From Dermanyssus gallinae (lineage: Eukaryota; Arthropoda; Arachnida; Mesostigmata; Dermanyssidae), in assembly GCA_003439945.1 (NCBI GenBank), contig QVRM01006801.1, positions 340,001 to 404,000 on the forward strand: DNA of 64,000 bases, in the 5' to 3' direction. Shown here in pieces: positions 22,556 to 35,004 of the stretch (its first letter is position 1; each line of letters starts with the position of its first letter). The translations under genes were made by a program, and so were the position numbers. The notes beneath the pieces are model-generated. The model ran no database searches and was not told where the DNA came from. It saw nothing but the letters and a program-made list of their open reading frames with translations.

Positions 22556-24140
22556 GACAAGGTACAGAACGGAACAGATCCGAGGGGAGGGGGATCACTT
22601 GTCTCCTCGGAGAACGAAGTGGCCTAGAGCTCAAAAGAACAAGGGCTATTTTTGATTAATTTGATAGGGGCCAGTGACACGACAACACGATGTACGTACA
22701 TACACTGGACCGGTTGATAAAAGGAGAACGAGAGATACTTTTGGCGCACAGATTTTTGCTACAACTACTAAGGCAGTGCATGCGAGACGGGACATTTACG
22801 AGACACGAGCCCTTACAGATGCACCACGCCGAGGGTAGGTAAGGACTTATTTAGGCCACGAGCAGGACCACTCATCTATACTCTATGCTCGTCGTATGTT
22901 GGATAGATGTCGAAATTGCCTTTTGAAAACGGATTGAATGTAGTCACCACCACTCGATACTAGAGCCCTTAAGAGAGACATATTGATTCGTATTGGTATT
23001 GTAACTCTTTTGCGGTACGGCAGCTGCCGTTGCCCCGTTGGTGTAGTTGGTATCATTATCATCGCTCTTGCATGCTTTCTGTTGTTGTTGTAACCAACAT
23101 GATCCCTGTCGTTGTTCCTGTTGCTGCTGCGGCTTCATCAGCTTTTGTCACTACAATAGTGTCCCGTGGATGTGATCCTACCTTCGCTGTTACCCACTCA
23201 GCTCCTCGCTCACGACGACAACAGCAACAACAACAGCGACAACAACAACAGCGACAACAACAACAACAACAGCGACAACAACAACAGCGACAACAGCAAC
23301 AACAACGACAGCAACGACGACGCTGACGATAACAACGGCGAACACTGTAGGCGCCGAAATTCGCCGACTCCGTCCCGTCGTCGGGATATGGGCAACGAAT
23401 GATTAACATCGTCATCCCAGCCGAACCAACGAGATTCATTTATGTCAAATTAACTCATTTTAGCGACTAATGCCGCCTTGTCAATAAATACATGGTCGGA
23501 ATGCAAATGACTGCTACTGCCGGGTACTGCCTGCGCGTCGGCAGAATTTCGGCGGCGTTCGGTGTGCATCTAAATGCTGATCGCATGCATATACATGGAA
23601 TAACTAACATTGGGGCCGCAGATCAAATGGCGATAATTTACCTGAGGAGCAGTGACAGCGAGACCGTAGTAGCAGTAGCACCAGCAGCAACAACAACAAC
23701 AATAACAACAACAAAAACAATACCTACAAGAACAACAACAAAATCAACCACAACAACAACAACAGCTACAACAAAAGCAACAACAACAACCCCTGACACC
23801 AGCGAACTAGCAACAACCGCGCTAGTGGGGAAGTGATGGGTCGAAGTGTGGGCGCCGGCTTGAAGCCCATCGTAGTTCTGATCCAATTGACAAGAAAATC
23901 ATTCCATGGACACGCGCAGTTTGATGGGTGCAGCACAGTGCTTATCGACCGAACAATGGCAAATCATTCTAGCTAGATAGGACCGCGCAACGCACTCGAC
24001 AAACCGTCGATGGATGGCTAGACGTAACAAGCGCTATTGATCTTATGAGCAAACTACCATGCGGACGCGTGTCCAGCGGTCTAGCCACAAACAAAGACAC
24101 GACGTCGGCAATGACAATTGTTGATCGTGTAGTGTCATCG

Positions 24141-24143
<3 letters not shown>
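22556..24143. other. Non-coding stretch with CAA/CAG repeats
   Basis: No supported gene. Imperfect CAA/CAG/GAC runs occupy 23,210-23,330 and 23,670-23,800 and give poly-Gln, poly-Asn and poly-Thr frames. The rest is unique, unrecognised sequence. Confidence 0.55.

Positions 24144-24196
<53 letters not shown>
24144..24196. repeat. (TA)n microsatellite
   Basis: Pure TA, followed 25 bp later by a second run at 24,222-24,244 that touches the mariner relic. Confidence 0.95.
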
Positions 24197-24199
<3 letters not shown>

Positions 24200-24244
24200 A
24201 TAATTACATGTGACATTCTCTAGTATATATATATATATATATAT

Positions 24245-25010
24245 AGTGACATTATGGCTCACCGTATAGGCTTACCAAACATGGCACGATGAACTGCGTG
24301 AACATCTCCAATTTTCTTCTTGAACACGACTTGAAAGAGCACCATTTTCTGAAAAATTGGATTCTCGGCGATAAGAAGTGGATTGTACACAACAGCGTTA
24401 CTGACACAAGGTCGTGGTCAAGGCGAAGCATTGATGCCGTGCTCTATGCCTGGTGAAACTGAAGGGGCGTGGTGAGTTATATATACGAGAAGCACGAGGA
24501 AATTATTAATAATAAAAAGTACTGCCGGCCACTTGATTGTTTGAGGGAAGCCATAATCGAAACGCACCGCTAACTGTGCATTCGTCGATGCATATTTCAT
24601 AACGGCAGCCCTGTACATCTGTGGCAGCCTATAACAAGTTGTTGAACTTCTCGTAGGATATTCTACCACACTCACTCCCGCTTCGCTCCCAATCTTGCTT
24701 GATCAGTTCATCTCGACCACATGTCTGCATAACAAAACAAGGCATTGAAGGAAATGGAATTTCCTCTTTGAGAGAGAATTCAGCGAAGTCTATAGAAGAC
24801 TTTTAGCTTTCGCTTAAACAACCCTACAGGCGGTAACATCATATCGTCAAAACAAATTGCCAAGAGCGATCGTCTAAACAACATGTTTTCGTGGCGGACG
24901 GCCAGGGCACTAAGAACTCGAAACGCAAACGGCGGAAATTTTGGCACACATGTAAACTGACTGTTGTGTGAATCTAGGTAACGGTTTGTGAAGTGCTAAC
25001 ATTATAAATA
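24245..25010 (+). mobile_element. Decayed mariner relic, third lineage
   Basis: Reading across frameshifts on the plus strand gives pieces in mariner order. TKHGTMNCVNISNFLLEHDL matches the region before the first catalytic Asp. ILGDKKWIVHN is the (V/I)TGDEKW block. KYCRPLDCLREAI is the strand between the first and second Asp. A degraded FHNGSPVH sits at the HDNARPH position, PNLA at the SPDLAP position, and a QNKALKEMEF tail follows. Stops and frameshifts are frequent and two catalytic Asp codons are gone, so it is inactive. The GDKKW form suggests the irritans-like side of the mariner family, unlike both other lineages here. The identification rests on eye alignment. The left edge touches a TA run; the right edge is estimated. 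Confidence 0.6.
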
Positions 25011-25181
25011 ATGTTTGACAAAATAAAGGTGCAAATGAATTTAATTGAAAAATAACGTCTACGTGAACTACATATGTGAATTTGCCTGGGTATTCGACAC
25101 AACTTTCAGACTGACTCGAGATATATATATATATAAATATATATACGTTTTATTTATATAACTTTGTGATGTTAACACCTT

Positions 25182-25215
<34 letters not shown>

Positions 25216-27880
25216 ACACGACACCCCTATATAATAGATACATCATTTCGTCATCGGCGACAATAACAAAGGGCAATATATTTACTATTTGCCGTACTTA
25301 GACCTTCTCCACGATGGTCAGCCTGTGCGCAGTCCGCAATCAAGCCGTGTTAGACGCGGTTATGCTCTGTAACGAGTTCGTTAAGCCACACTTTGCAGGC
25401 AAATGCTGCTTGCGTAGATATCACATTATATCTTTGTGGTGCAGTATCCTATATTAATTAGTTGAAGTTCACTAATAACACGCTTGCTTGCCTGTTTCGT
25501 TCGTCTCTGATGCTGCTATGAGCAAAATGGTATGTCGACCACAAAATGGGCATTGCTTCAGGTCAGCAAGTTTACTGTCTGGGAGGATGCAGACATTTCG
25601 GTGCTGCGAAGTGAGGGCGAGCTGATTAATGTAACGCTAATTGGATTTAATTGGCTAAGTACCGGAGCCGGCACGCGGAGCGGTCGCCCGTTCATCGTTT
25701 CGTACTACTTTCTACTCGGGTCGGTCGCCAGGAGTCTATGTGCCTCCCGACCCCACACTACACTATATACTCGGGTATGACGGCAAACGAATGATCAACA
25801 AGCAAAGACGAGGAACTAGACGTCGTTAATAGTTATGTGTAATATTACTTGCTGTAGTTAATAGAAGTAATAGCAGCATTTGTAGTAGTAGTAGTGGCCA
25901 ATGATAATTAAAACGGCAGCAATAGCAGCGCCGTTGCTTCTTGCCATCACCTTTGTCTTCGCTCCCGCTTTATGGTGGGGTTTCCGCATTATCCACGCTA
26001 CGCCGTTCTGTATACGCCTATATTGTCGTTGCGCTGCGAGGTGTTGTCGAACCTGGATTTCCCTCACTGCTATCTAACTTCATAGCCAACCTTTTTCTTT
26101 GTATCCACTATCTACCAAACTTTGCCTTTTCTCCCCCCCCCCCTCCGCTCTATCACAAACTGTTGATGGCTCCGACGGCAGGGCTAGAGTTGGTGGCTTT
26201 AGCAGTCCTCAGTCGTTCAATCAGTAAAGCAATAATAGTTGTAACGATCTACATTGAGCTGAAGGCGCGGGGGGGGATGGGGTAGCTTAAGTACGTATTT
26301 ATTACCCGTAGCAGTAATGACAACCACAACAGCATCAGAGTCGAGTTCTGCATTATCTTCACAACCCCGCAGTTGTCATTGTAAAGGTCAATTTCCACCC
26401 GCAACGAGACAATCTCTACAAAAAATAGCGTTCGTTATAGCCGTAGTACAGTTATCGACGTGGTTCTATGTACACAGCAATTAAACAACCACCACAGACA
26501 ATCAGGCAGAATGAGTTGAGCGATTCTACAAACAGTCTGAGTGCTGAGTAGTCTGCCCACGCCCACATTCGGAGCAGGCCACTCACTAATTAGGCCGTGG
26601 ACAACTGACGCGGTATCGAGTGACTTGACAAACTCATTCGAGAGACAACAACAAGAAAAAACAAATAAATCGACAGACGTAGCGAGAAATCAAGAGATAT
26701 ACAGATGGGGCGATATATATATATATATATATAAAAGAAGCAAAACAGAACGAGAAGGCAGAACTCAAAAACGAAATGAGTCAAAGTCGAAAGCAGAGAG
26801 AGAAAGAGAGTAGGGAGCGGGGGGCGGGGGGGGGGGGGGGGCAAGTAGGCGCAGCAGCAGCAGCAGAATTCGAAAACGGAACGCGACCCACTCCATAACC
26901 CAACCATTAGCTTTTAGGTCGCATCAACTGCAATATTAACAGCAACGCAAAGCGGTAGCGATGTAGTGGATAATTTCCTAATTGAGTCATCAGATGTGAA
27001 TCTTCAAGTAGTCCCCACCGACCCCACCCCCCCCCCCCTTCCAAAGTTGTTGTCATTATGATTGAGCTTCCCGTACGACTCTGCTACTACGGGACCTCAT
27101 CTGCCTCGGCCTTCGTTGGCGGCAACAACACATACATATCGAGATAGACCATAGCGAGAGCGGGGGTGGTGCAGTGTAGAAGACGAAGTAAACGAAAGAG
27201 GGAGAGACAAAGTTCAACCCCAAGCAACGGGACTTACACGGGGAGAGAGAGAGAGACAGAGAGAGAATGCGTGTGAGCGACTGTGAGTGGCTGCGACTGC
27301 CAATGCAACAAGACCGATGATGAGGAAGCGGACAAATGTCGACAGACTTTAAGCAAAGTCAACCCCGACGGCAGCAGCAGCATCATCATCATCATCAACA
27401 ACAACATCAACAATCACAACAACATAATCACCATCATCATCATCACCAAGAACAACAACATCACCAACAACAACATCAACAACAACAACACCAACACCAG
27501 CGACATCTCTAGTGACAACGGAACCAGTGGCGTGAATTCGACGTTTCTCGAGACGAGCAAGCAGTGAACGTAAATTGTCTCGTGGCCACCGATAGCTGAT
27601 GATGCGGCGCGTGGACGCCTGGCGGCACTGGAGGCGGCGCCAAAGAGCGCACACGTCTCTCGTCTGTTCCCTCTCTAAACAAAGACCGTCTGTCCTCCCG
27701 TCCGCACACTCCACCAGAAACGAGAGACTCTTATAGCTTCGTCAGTCGAAAGGATCGCCTATCAATATGAGTCGTCATCATCGACCGAGATGAATCGTCA
27801 CCACCCCCCGAGCCCAGCTCCGCCCCCCAAGCCAACAACAAACATTTCACCAAAATTACCGCTAGTGCTCATTCTACTCA
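25011..27880. other. Non-coding stretch, no supported gene
   Basis: Contains TA runs at 25,121-25,145, 25,185-25,213 and 26,712-26,732, a GA-rich tract with a long G run at 26,819-26,841, CAG and CAA/CATCAT runs at 26,850-26,870 and 27,380-27,500, and a C run at 27,027-27,040. The open frame at 25,532-25,780 (MSTTKWALLQ...) has ordinary composition but is unrecognised and may be chance. Confidence 0.45.
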
Positions 27881-27942
27881 TGCTGCTACTGAATAATTCA
27901 ACGCTTACCACTGCTCATCAAGCTCTTAATAGTCCACACAAA

Positions 27943-28038
<96 letters not shown>

Positions 28039-28496
28039 ACATTTCCGCTCCTAGTTCCATAAGAAAAATACTTTTGTTTTTTTGCTGAGTTGTACTAGAT
28101 CCCAATGTTTGTTGGACAAATTCTGGGAGACCCTGCACATATATATATATATATATATATATTGTACCCACTGTAACAATTTATAGTACCTATGATAATG
28201 CTAATGACCACCATCGGCATCAATTAGGAATCAAAATTATCTAATTGATTAAATTAAAGTCATTCATGAAATACGCGTTCCTGGGCGTTGCTCCTGCTGC
28301 TACTGAATAATTCAACCTTACCACTGCTCATCGAGCTCTTAATAGTCCAAACATACACGCACATGTATATATATATATATAGTAGGTGCTGTAACCATTT
28401 ATACTATCTATGAGAATACTAACTATCATCATCGGCATTAATTAGAAATACAAATTATATAATTGATAAAATTAAAGTCATTAGTGAAATACGCGT
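27881..28496. repeat. Two-copy tandem repeat carrying internal TA runs
   Basis: Copy 1 (27,881-28,278) and copy 2 (28,294-28,496) share two conserved blocks. One contains CTGCTACTGAATAATTCAA through CTCTTAATAGTCC. The other runs from a CTGTAAC-type start through AAATTAAAGTCATT and GAAATACGCGT. Between the blocks copy 1 has about 200 bp of mainly TA and copy 2 only about 16 bp. The size difference is therefore mostly TA expansion inside one copy. Confidence 0.8.
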
Positions 28497-31196
28497 GTAC
28501 TCTTCGTTTTAGCACTCTTAGGTTGGCCATCGCTCGTCGCTACTAACAACAAAATTAAAAACAAAACAAAAATGGGAAAAACAACAGAATGGCTCCGCTC
28601 CTGGTTATAGTCGACCGTTCAAAGGCACTGTAAAAGCTAATGACTTAGGACTTAGCCATAAAGCCACTCGGTTACTTTTGCCACTGAACTCACAAGCTGA
28701 GGAAGACAAGTCCGTGTTGTATAGACAATTCAGAGTTACGCTCTCTCTCTCTCTCTTTCTCTGCCTCATAATCTACACTACGATAAAAATCACAAAACGT
28801 CAGAAATTCAAGTTGGTTCGTCCAGCTAGTATACAATCCGCCGCGTGAAATAACAGTAAAATCTAGTAAACAAGCAACAACAACTACTATACAGATAGTA
28901 AAATAATGACGACGACAACAACAATACACAAGTAACAACAATAACATCATCAACAACAGAAAACAAACGAACAGTCATAACCACTACAACACAAACATCA
29001 ATAGTGACGTTGGTCACTCCCACTGCGTAGACCGGGAGGCGTGCATAGCATTTACACACAATATCTGCGTCCCTCTAGCAAAACAACGACATCAACAAAC
29101 ACAACAGCAGCAACAGCGGCGACAACAACGACAACAACAACAACAACACCATCAACAACAACAGAGGCGACAACAACAACAACAACAACACCAACAACTA
29201 CAACGACAACAACAGCAACCACGACCATTACTTTGCCAAACTCGGCCGGTGACCGGTGAGACCAACCACTGAGCCGGGAGTTTCGTAATAAATGCGGAGC
29301 CCACAAAATGGGCGCCAGCGCAGAATCGGCGGGCGGCAGCAGAGACCGCTGGCGCTAGGGGAGCCGATTCGGATCGGTCGAAGTAGCCTGGCGCCCTCGC
29401 CGTTCTGCCGTCAAACAGTAGGTAGGTAGGTGCCCTCGATCTAGGCCCTCCCGGGGTGTCCCTGTAGGCCGCCTACGTCTGTGTACACACATAGCCCAAC
29501 GAGATGGTGTTCGAACTGTGGAAACTGCAAGTACGCCGCCCTTGACTTGAATTGAGTAAAGATGGTCGGTGGTGGCCAGGCTTTACTCCGAACGATGACC
29601 AGGTCGGCGTTACGGCTTGCGCTGACACCGCTGTCGCTCTTCATTTTCTTTTTTTTCTTCTTCTTTCTTACTTTTTCTTCCTCTTCTTCATCTTCGTGTT
29701 CTGCCTCCTCGTCCTCCCTTTCTTGCCGAAGACGAACGAAGGCACGGGAAAGGTGGCCAGGTGGCCGAGAGTTATGGCCTGTCTCGCCTACCATGAAGTC
29801 GATGGAGGAGGGGCTGAAGGCGTTTGTCGCATTACGATGCCGACTTGCGCATCCTTGCACCTCGGCCTCCGGCCACCCGAGCGCAGCAGCACAGAGAGCA
29901 TCCTTTCTCTCTCGTTCTCTCTCTCTCTCTCTCTCGTGTTCTGTGTTCCTACCTCTCTACTTGTCTCTCTCGCGGCCTGTAAAAAGGCGAACGGACCAAA
30001 GGGTCCTTCCTACTCCAGAATCGATCTGATCGCCAACGAAGAGACTACAACTGGCCGAGCACGCCACGATGGCTGGGAGGGGTTGGCTCGAAGAGCTGGC
30101 TCGTTTCACGCTCACCGCAAAACAACGATAACGGCGAGCGACGCTGTCGGGTCAGTCAAACGGCTATTTTTGAGAGCTTCTTCGTAAAGTGACAGATAGT
30201 TCGGCGGCGGCGGCCGGACACGCAATAAACATTCATAAAGCGGCGAATAAAGCTCGGCACGATAGTAATAATAATAATATTATATATCAACCAGGTCAAT
30301 CGCAAGGGCTAAACTTTATGGCAATGACAACGGCGATGATGATGACAACGACAACGGCGACGACCACGAAGCCACGACGATGATGAAAACGTATAACTTC
30401 GTATATTCAATAAGCCTCTTCCGTTTTTCCTCCTTGCATCAGTCTCTTCCTTTCTCCACATTTTTCTTCTACAAATAGGCCCGCATGCTTTAGTTGGCTT
30501 TGTTTCGGCTCTTAACAAGTGATCGAAACCATAAACTACAAGCAAAAAACGCCTTGCCTAGAGTATCTATATATATATTCTTTAAAACTAGTATCCTGGT
30601 GTGTAATCTGTATATTTCTATCTTATCGCACCGCACTAGTTTCTGGACTGAATTCGGCGGCCATAACCGCATGAATGGTAATATAACCATCTGGGGGGAT
30701 GGTTATTTTACACCGCACAAGCACCGCTTCCTCTTTGGCCATTAAAAGCAGGCGTTGCTTAGGATTTCAGCCAGCCTATAACCGTCGCAGTGGCCTAGAC
30801 CGGACTTACGATTGCAAAGCAACGCCGAAATCCGAAATCCGAGGTAACTGCCGCCATAGTATTATTGGCCGGACGGTCGCCACCGCGCCGCGGTAAACAT
30901 AACAGAGATGATACAAAGGGTCTACCGCCGTACCGTTCCAGAATATACGTCGCTGCCCTTCGGATAGGGCACGTTGTCGACGACCGACGTGTCCTTTCCG
31001 GCACCCACCGCGACAGCAGCGACAGACAGATTCGACATCCAGGCTGGGCCGGATCTCCCACCCGCCCGTCTTTCTTTAGCGACCTGAGTAACTGTTTGAA
31101 TGATCACGACAGTCCGCCTGCTTGAACGCCGCGTCCACACGAACGCGACCGTATGCGGGTGATTTCGCTTGTGCCACCGCTACCACCCGCAATCCG

Positions 31197-31263
<67 letters not shown>

Positions 31264-32103
31264 ATATATATGGATATATTTACCCAGGTTTACCCGCTCA
31301 TACCTGTTGGTGCCAAACCGCCAGTAGTAGAATGGAACGGAGTGTGTACATTTTTGTTCATATTGACCTATAGAGATAGTCGTTATTATTCGTGTTTTCG
31401 CTATCTGGCCGTTGCCTGCAACCTTATTGCCACCATCGTCTCGTTTCCTTGTTACCATTCTGTTTCAACCACGCTTTATTGTTATATGTTTTGCTGCTGC
31501 TGGTATTCTCACCTGTTTTCATTGAAGTTATCCTGGCCATTAATATGAATATTTATAGTTAGAATAATCAATGCCATTTTTATCGTGATAGTCGTCCGTG
31601 CTCTTGTTGTTGCTGCTGTTGTTGTTCTTGTTGTTGTTGTTCTTGTTGTTCTTGTCGTGTGGTTTTATGTGGGTGTCTGTCCCACTGTATGTGTGTGTAT
31701 GTGCATTAAATGCTCGTCCTGCGGTTGGATGAGTCACGAAAGCCAAATAATTTCGTCGTCATTCGGCGACGATGTCGATAGTGAAGACGACAATGAACGC
31801 AAGCAGGGTTACTTGGTTGTTGTCAGAGGCGGCTGTTGCTACTGCTGCTAATAATAACAGCAACAACACCACCGCACAGTGGGTGAATCTGCAAGATTTG
31901 CAACCTTTTAATGTTCCTCACTACAGCCTCTACTACGACGTCTACTGCTTCTTCCTTCTTCTACTATAACGACGACGATCTTTAGATAGCCACCACAGCG
32001 AACGGACAAAAGAGGAAAAAAGAGGAAGAGGAGGCAGAGCCGATGTCCGACGGGGGAGCTGCGGTGGAAACCTCTCAACCCCCCCCCCCGAGGACGATCG
32101 GCC
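28497..32103. other. Non-coding stretch, repeats, no supported gene
   Basis: Contains CAA/ACA runs (28,870-28,960 and 29,080-29,225), a CT-rich tract (29,905-29,935), TA runs at 31,198-31,226 and 31,232-31,262 with TCCATATA interruptions, and GTT runs at 31,600-31,660. Long but low-complexity frames (Phe/Leu-rich near 29,640-29,710) follow from TTC/CTT tracts. The unique sequence at 30,490-31,140 shows no recognised family. Confidence 0.45.
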
Positions 32104-32679
32104 ATGCCCAGGACACCCACCCCCAAGGGCTCGACGCCGCTGCATCGACTGACGTCCGCAAGACCTCCCCCCCTCCCTTCGCGCACCCCATACCCCCGCT
32201 CGGAACCTCGGGGGCAGGCAGCGGAAGACGACGAAGCCAGCCTCGAACACGAGGAGCTGCACGATCGTGTAGTAGCAGTCGTTGCGATCGTGCGTTCATC
32301 GTCCGCGACCGCCATAGCTGTTGCCTTTCTATGCCTCGTCGTTATAGCGTGCATTTGTGTATGTGTGGCCGCATTTGCCTGTATACGCGTATTCAAAACT
32401 CATCCCAGACAGAGAGAGAGAGAGAGAGAGAGACGGGAGAGGGAGAGTGGGGAAGAGGGAGAGAGAGGCGGAGCAAAGGGGGAAGAGCCGAGAGCCGTAA
32501 AACAACCACGAGCACGAGCAGCAAGGCACGGAAGAAGGCGCAGCGCAGCGCTGGCTTTTGCCGAGCAGAGGAAAACGAGGCGGCCGCTGTCCTCCCTCAT
32601 GCTCATCTCTGCGGCGGCATTCTCGTGCCTTGAGCAACGAGAGAACGAGAGCCGGGGCACACACGCGCTATCTATCTGA
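32104..32679 (+). CDS. Candidate exon with one membrane segment, product unknown
   Basis: The ATG at 32,104 opens a frame of 191 codons. Residues 1-55 are Pro/Arg-rich and then acidic (AAEDDEASLEHEELHD). A hydrophobic segment follows at about 66-94 (TAIAVAFLCLVVIACICVCV), with basic residues after it (RVFKTHPRQ). Then a GA microsatellite is read as (RE)n. The part before the GA run could be a real membrane-protein exon. The part after it is probably not coding. The opposite strand is also open over much of the same GC-rich DNA. No family is recognised. Confidence 0.25.
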   Translation: MPRTPTPKGSTPLHRLTSARPPPLPSRTPYPRSEPRGQAAEDDEASLEHEELHDRVVAVVAIVRSSSATAIAVAFLCLVVIACICVCVAAFACIRVFKTHPRQRERERERRERESGEEGERGGAKGEEPRAVKQPRARAARHGRRRSAALAFAEQRKTRRPLSSLMLISAAAFSCLEQRENESRGTHALSI

Positions 32680-32834
32680 GTCTGGTGGACTCCAATTGAC
32701 TCACCGACTGACTGACTGACTGACACGGACTGGTTGGCTAACTGACCAAAAAGCTGACGACGCTGATGTCACCTTTACGATCGCGTAGAAGACGAAACCG
32801 AACAACCGAACGAGCGATAGATCGTCTTTGCACA

Positions 32835-33056
32835 ACAACGGCAATAACAGCAACAACAATACCTATACTAACAAACAACAACAACGACGGCAGCAACAAC
32901 AACCACAACAACAACAACGGCAAAAACAGCAACAAGAACAACAACAACAACGGCAATAACAGCAACAACAACAACGGCAATAACAACAACAACGGCAATA
33001 ACAACAACAACAACGGCAATAACAACAACAACAACAACGGCAATAACAACAACACT
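32835..33056. repeat. CAA/GGCAATAA-type repeat block
   Basis: Runs of CAA with a higher-order unit close to AACAACGGCAATAACAAC repeated several times. It encodes poly-Asn with spaced Gly only by composition. Confidence 0.85.
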
Positions 33057-33236
33057 GACGACCCAGACCACAATGGCAAAAAAGCGGCCCAAGTCTGCCT
33101 CCCTCTTTCGTAGCAGATTTTCAACTCGTCCCATTCAGGGCCAGCAGACTTCGAGGCTTTTCGACAACGAGGCCTCAGCTTCAGCAACGAAAGCCCGCGC
33201 AGCCACATGCGTACATGTATGCCGGCCAGCTTTAGC

Positions 33237-33281
<45 letters not shown>

Positions 33282-33509
33282 ATGTGTGTGTGTGCGTACG
33301 CCATAATGTGGTTCTCAAATTTGGAAATTTAATAGCCTAGCATCATTTAAATGCCATCACCCATGCAGCTCGGCGCGGCCCATCTTCGCTAATGACCACG
33401 ACGAACGGCTCTCGGGCGGGCGGATGGCGGCTTCTTTGGGGGGGGAATACGAAGCCACGACGGGATACAAAACGAATAGGCCAAAAGACAGATCGATAGC
33501 TAGAGATAG

Positions 33510-33540
<31 letters not shown>

Positions 33541-33950
33541 GTTGCGGATGGATAGGGAGATGGGAAAATGACGACCGCCGGACGAAGCGCCAATGGATCA
33601 GCCACCTCCGCTGTGGGTGCTCTTCTGCTGCCGTTGGCGCGGCCGGCACCTACAGAAGCCAACAACAGTAACAACAACAACAACAACGACAGCAGCAGCA
33701 GCAGCGAATCCGGACGGCAGCTTAATTAGCGCCAAGAACGCAACAACAACAGCTCCGCCATGCTCACCAAGACCACCTCGACCAAAATCACCACCAGCCC
33801 GCGCCGAGCCGGGACCAGCAGCAGCAGATGCAGCTGGCTCGATCAAGCAAGCAGTGGCTCGCCACGAGAACGTTTAATGCAGTGGCGGCAAAGTTCATTT
33901 TCCAAAGACAAGACGCCAACCATGTCAAGACAAAAACCGCAGAACAGCGG
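33057..33950. other. Non-coding stretch with TA runs
   Basis: TA runs at 33,239-33,275 (ending in TGTG repeats) and 33,513-33,540. A GC-rich part at 33,580-33,860 has several open low-complexity frames on both strands, none recognised. Confidence 0.45.
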
Positions 33951-34135
33951 TAGCAGTAGCAACAACAACAACAGCAGCAGCAGGAAGAGCAACAACAGCA
34001 ACGACAACAGGAACAGCAGCAACAACAACAGGAACAGCAACAACAACAACAACAACAACAGGAACAGCAACAACAGCAACAGGAAAAGCAGCAACAACAA
34101 CAGAAAAAGCAGCAACAACAACAACAACAGTGCTA
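33951..34135. repeat. CAA/CAG/AGGAACAG repeat block
   Basis: Imperfect trinucleotide array with repeated AACAGGAACAGC and GGAAAAGCAGC units. Confidence 0.85.
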
Positions 34136-34662
34136 ATGACGACCACAGCGGGAACAACACCAAAACACAGAGGAAATACTTCAACGACAACAGCCACAAT
34201 AATACGACAAAGAATAGCGTTAACATCACACGTGCAGAAATGACATGGACAACAGTAAACAGCACCGCATCCATGGGTAACAGAAAACATAGCATATGTT
34301 TGTCACGCATTCTGTTGACACACACATTGTCACTAAATGGTCACGTAATTATAAAGTTGTAACATCGTATTCCAGTGGTAAAACTAGAAGCCTACAAGCG
34401 GGCATGTATAACAATGTATCAACGTATATATATATACGAGTATATATATATATATATAGTACAAAAAGCCTGTATAGGATAACGACGAGAGGGAGAGAGC
34501 ACTCATATCGTGATCCATAGTCGCACCATGATTATGGTGCGATCAGATCATCAGAATCATGGCGTCGGAGCTTACGTGGAGCTTGTAATGGACCACAACG
34601 GCTCCTGCTACTGAACCAACCGCAACGGTGATTGCTAATCTGATGTGTTGCCTCAGGTCACA
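34136..34662. other. Non-coding stretch
   Basis: TA runs at 34,422-34,431 and 34,440-34,458. A 9-bp-arm hairpin, TCGCACCAT-GATT-ATGGTGCGA, lies at 34,521-34,542. No gene seen. Confidence 0.5.
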
Positions 34663-35004
34663 TCAAGCTTTGCGTTTCCGCGACTTCTGCGTCGACAGCA
34701 ATTCAAATTTCCACTGCCATCTATATATAGAGTATCTGTAAGCCTTTCTTTTGGGCGTGATAACATAAAATTCAGCGGCTCCGTTGTCTGAACGCGTGAC
34801 GTCCTTCATGAAACGAGATCTGCAGCTACAGCCTGGAGCGTGGTTCCCATAATCGCCGCAGCGTTTTTCCTTTGTACGCTCAAAGACATGCCTAGCTGGC
34901 CCCGCTGGCAACGTAAAGTCGACGTCGAAGTCGTAGGCGCGGAAATCTTGAGCCGGAATCCGCTTGCCTTCACCTTTACCGTCGCCGTTTTTGTTAGGGC
35001 ATTA
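34663..35004 (-). CDS. Unrecognised open exon-like frame with clustered cysteines
   Basis: On the minus strand a frame of ordinary composition runs from just after an in-frame stop near 35,005 to TGA at 34,663. It contains AYDFDVDFTLPAGPARHVFE, then RCGDYGNHAPGCSCRSRF, then DVTRSDNGAAEFYVITPK, and ends TQKSRKRKA. The lack of low complexity sets it apart from nearby frames. There is no convincing ATG at its head, so it would be a terminal exon or a repeat fragment. The Cys cluster has no family I can name, and no AATAAA follows. It could be a transposon remnant. Confidence 0.3.

Noticed and set aside
23210..23330. Regular CAACAG/GACAACAACAG repeats that might suggest a CRISPR-like or protein repeat array
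   Set aside because: No constant repeat with unique spacers; simple trinucleotide slippage in a eukaryotic-type genome.
29552..30187. 211-codon frame with a Phe/Leu-rich stretch resembling a membrane protein
   Set aside because: The hydrophobic part is a TTC/CTT tract and the later part contains a CT microsatellite; the opposite strand is open as poly-Glu/Lys.
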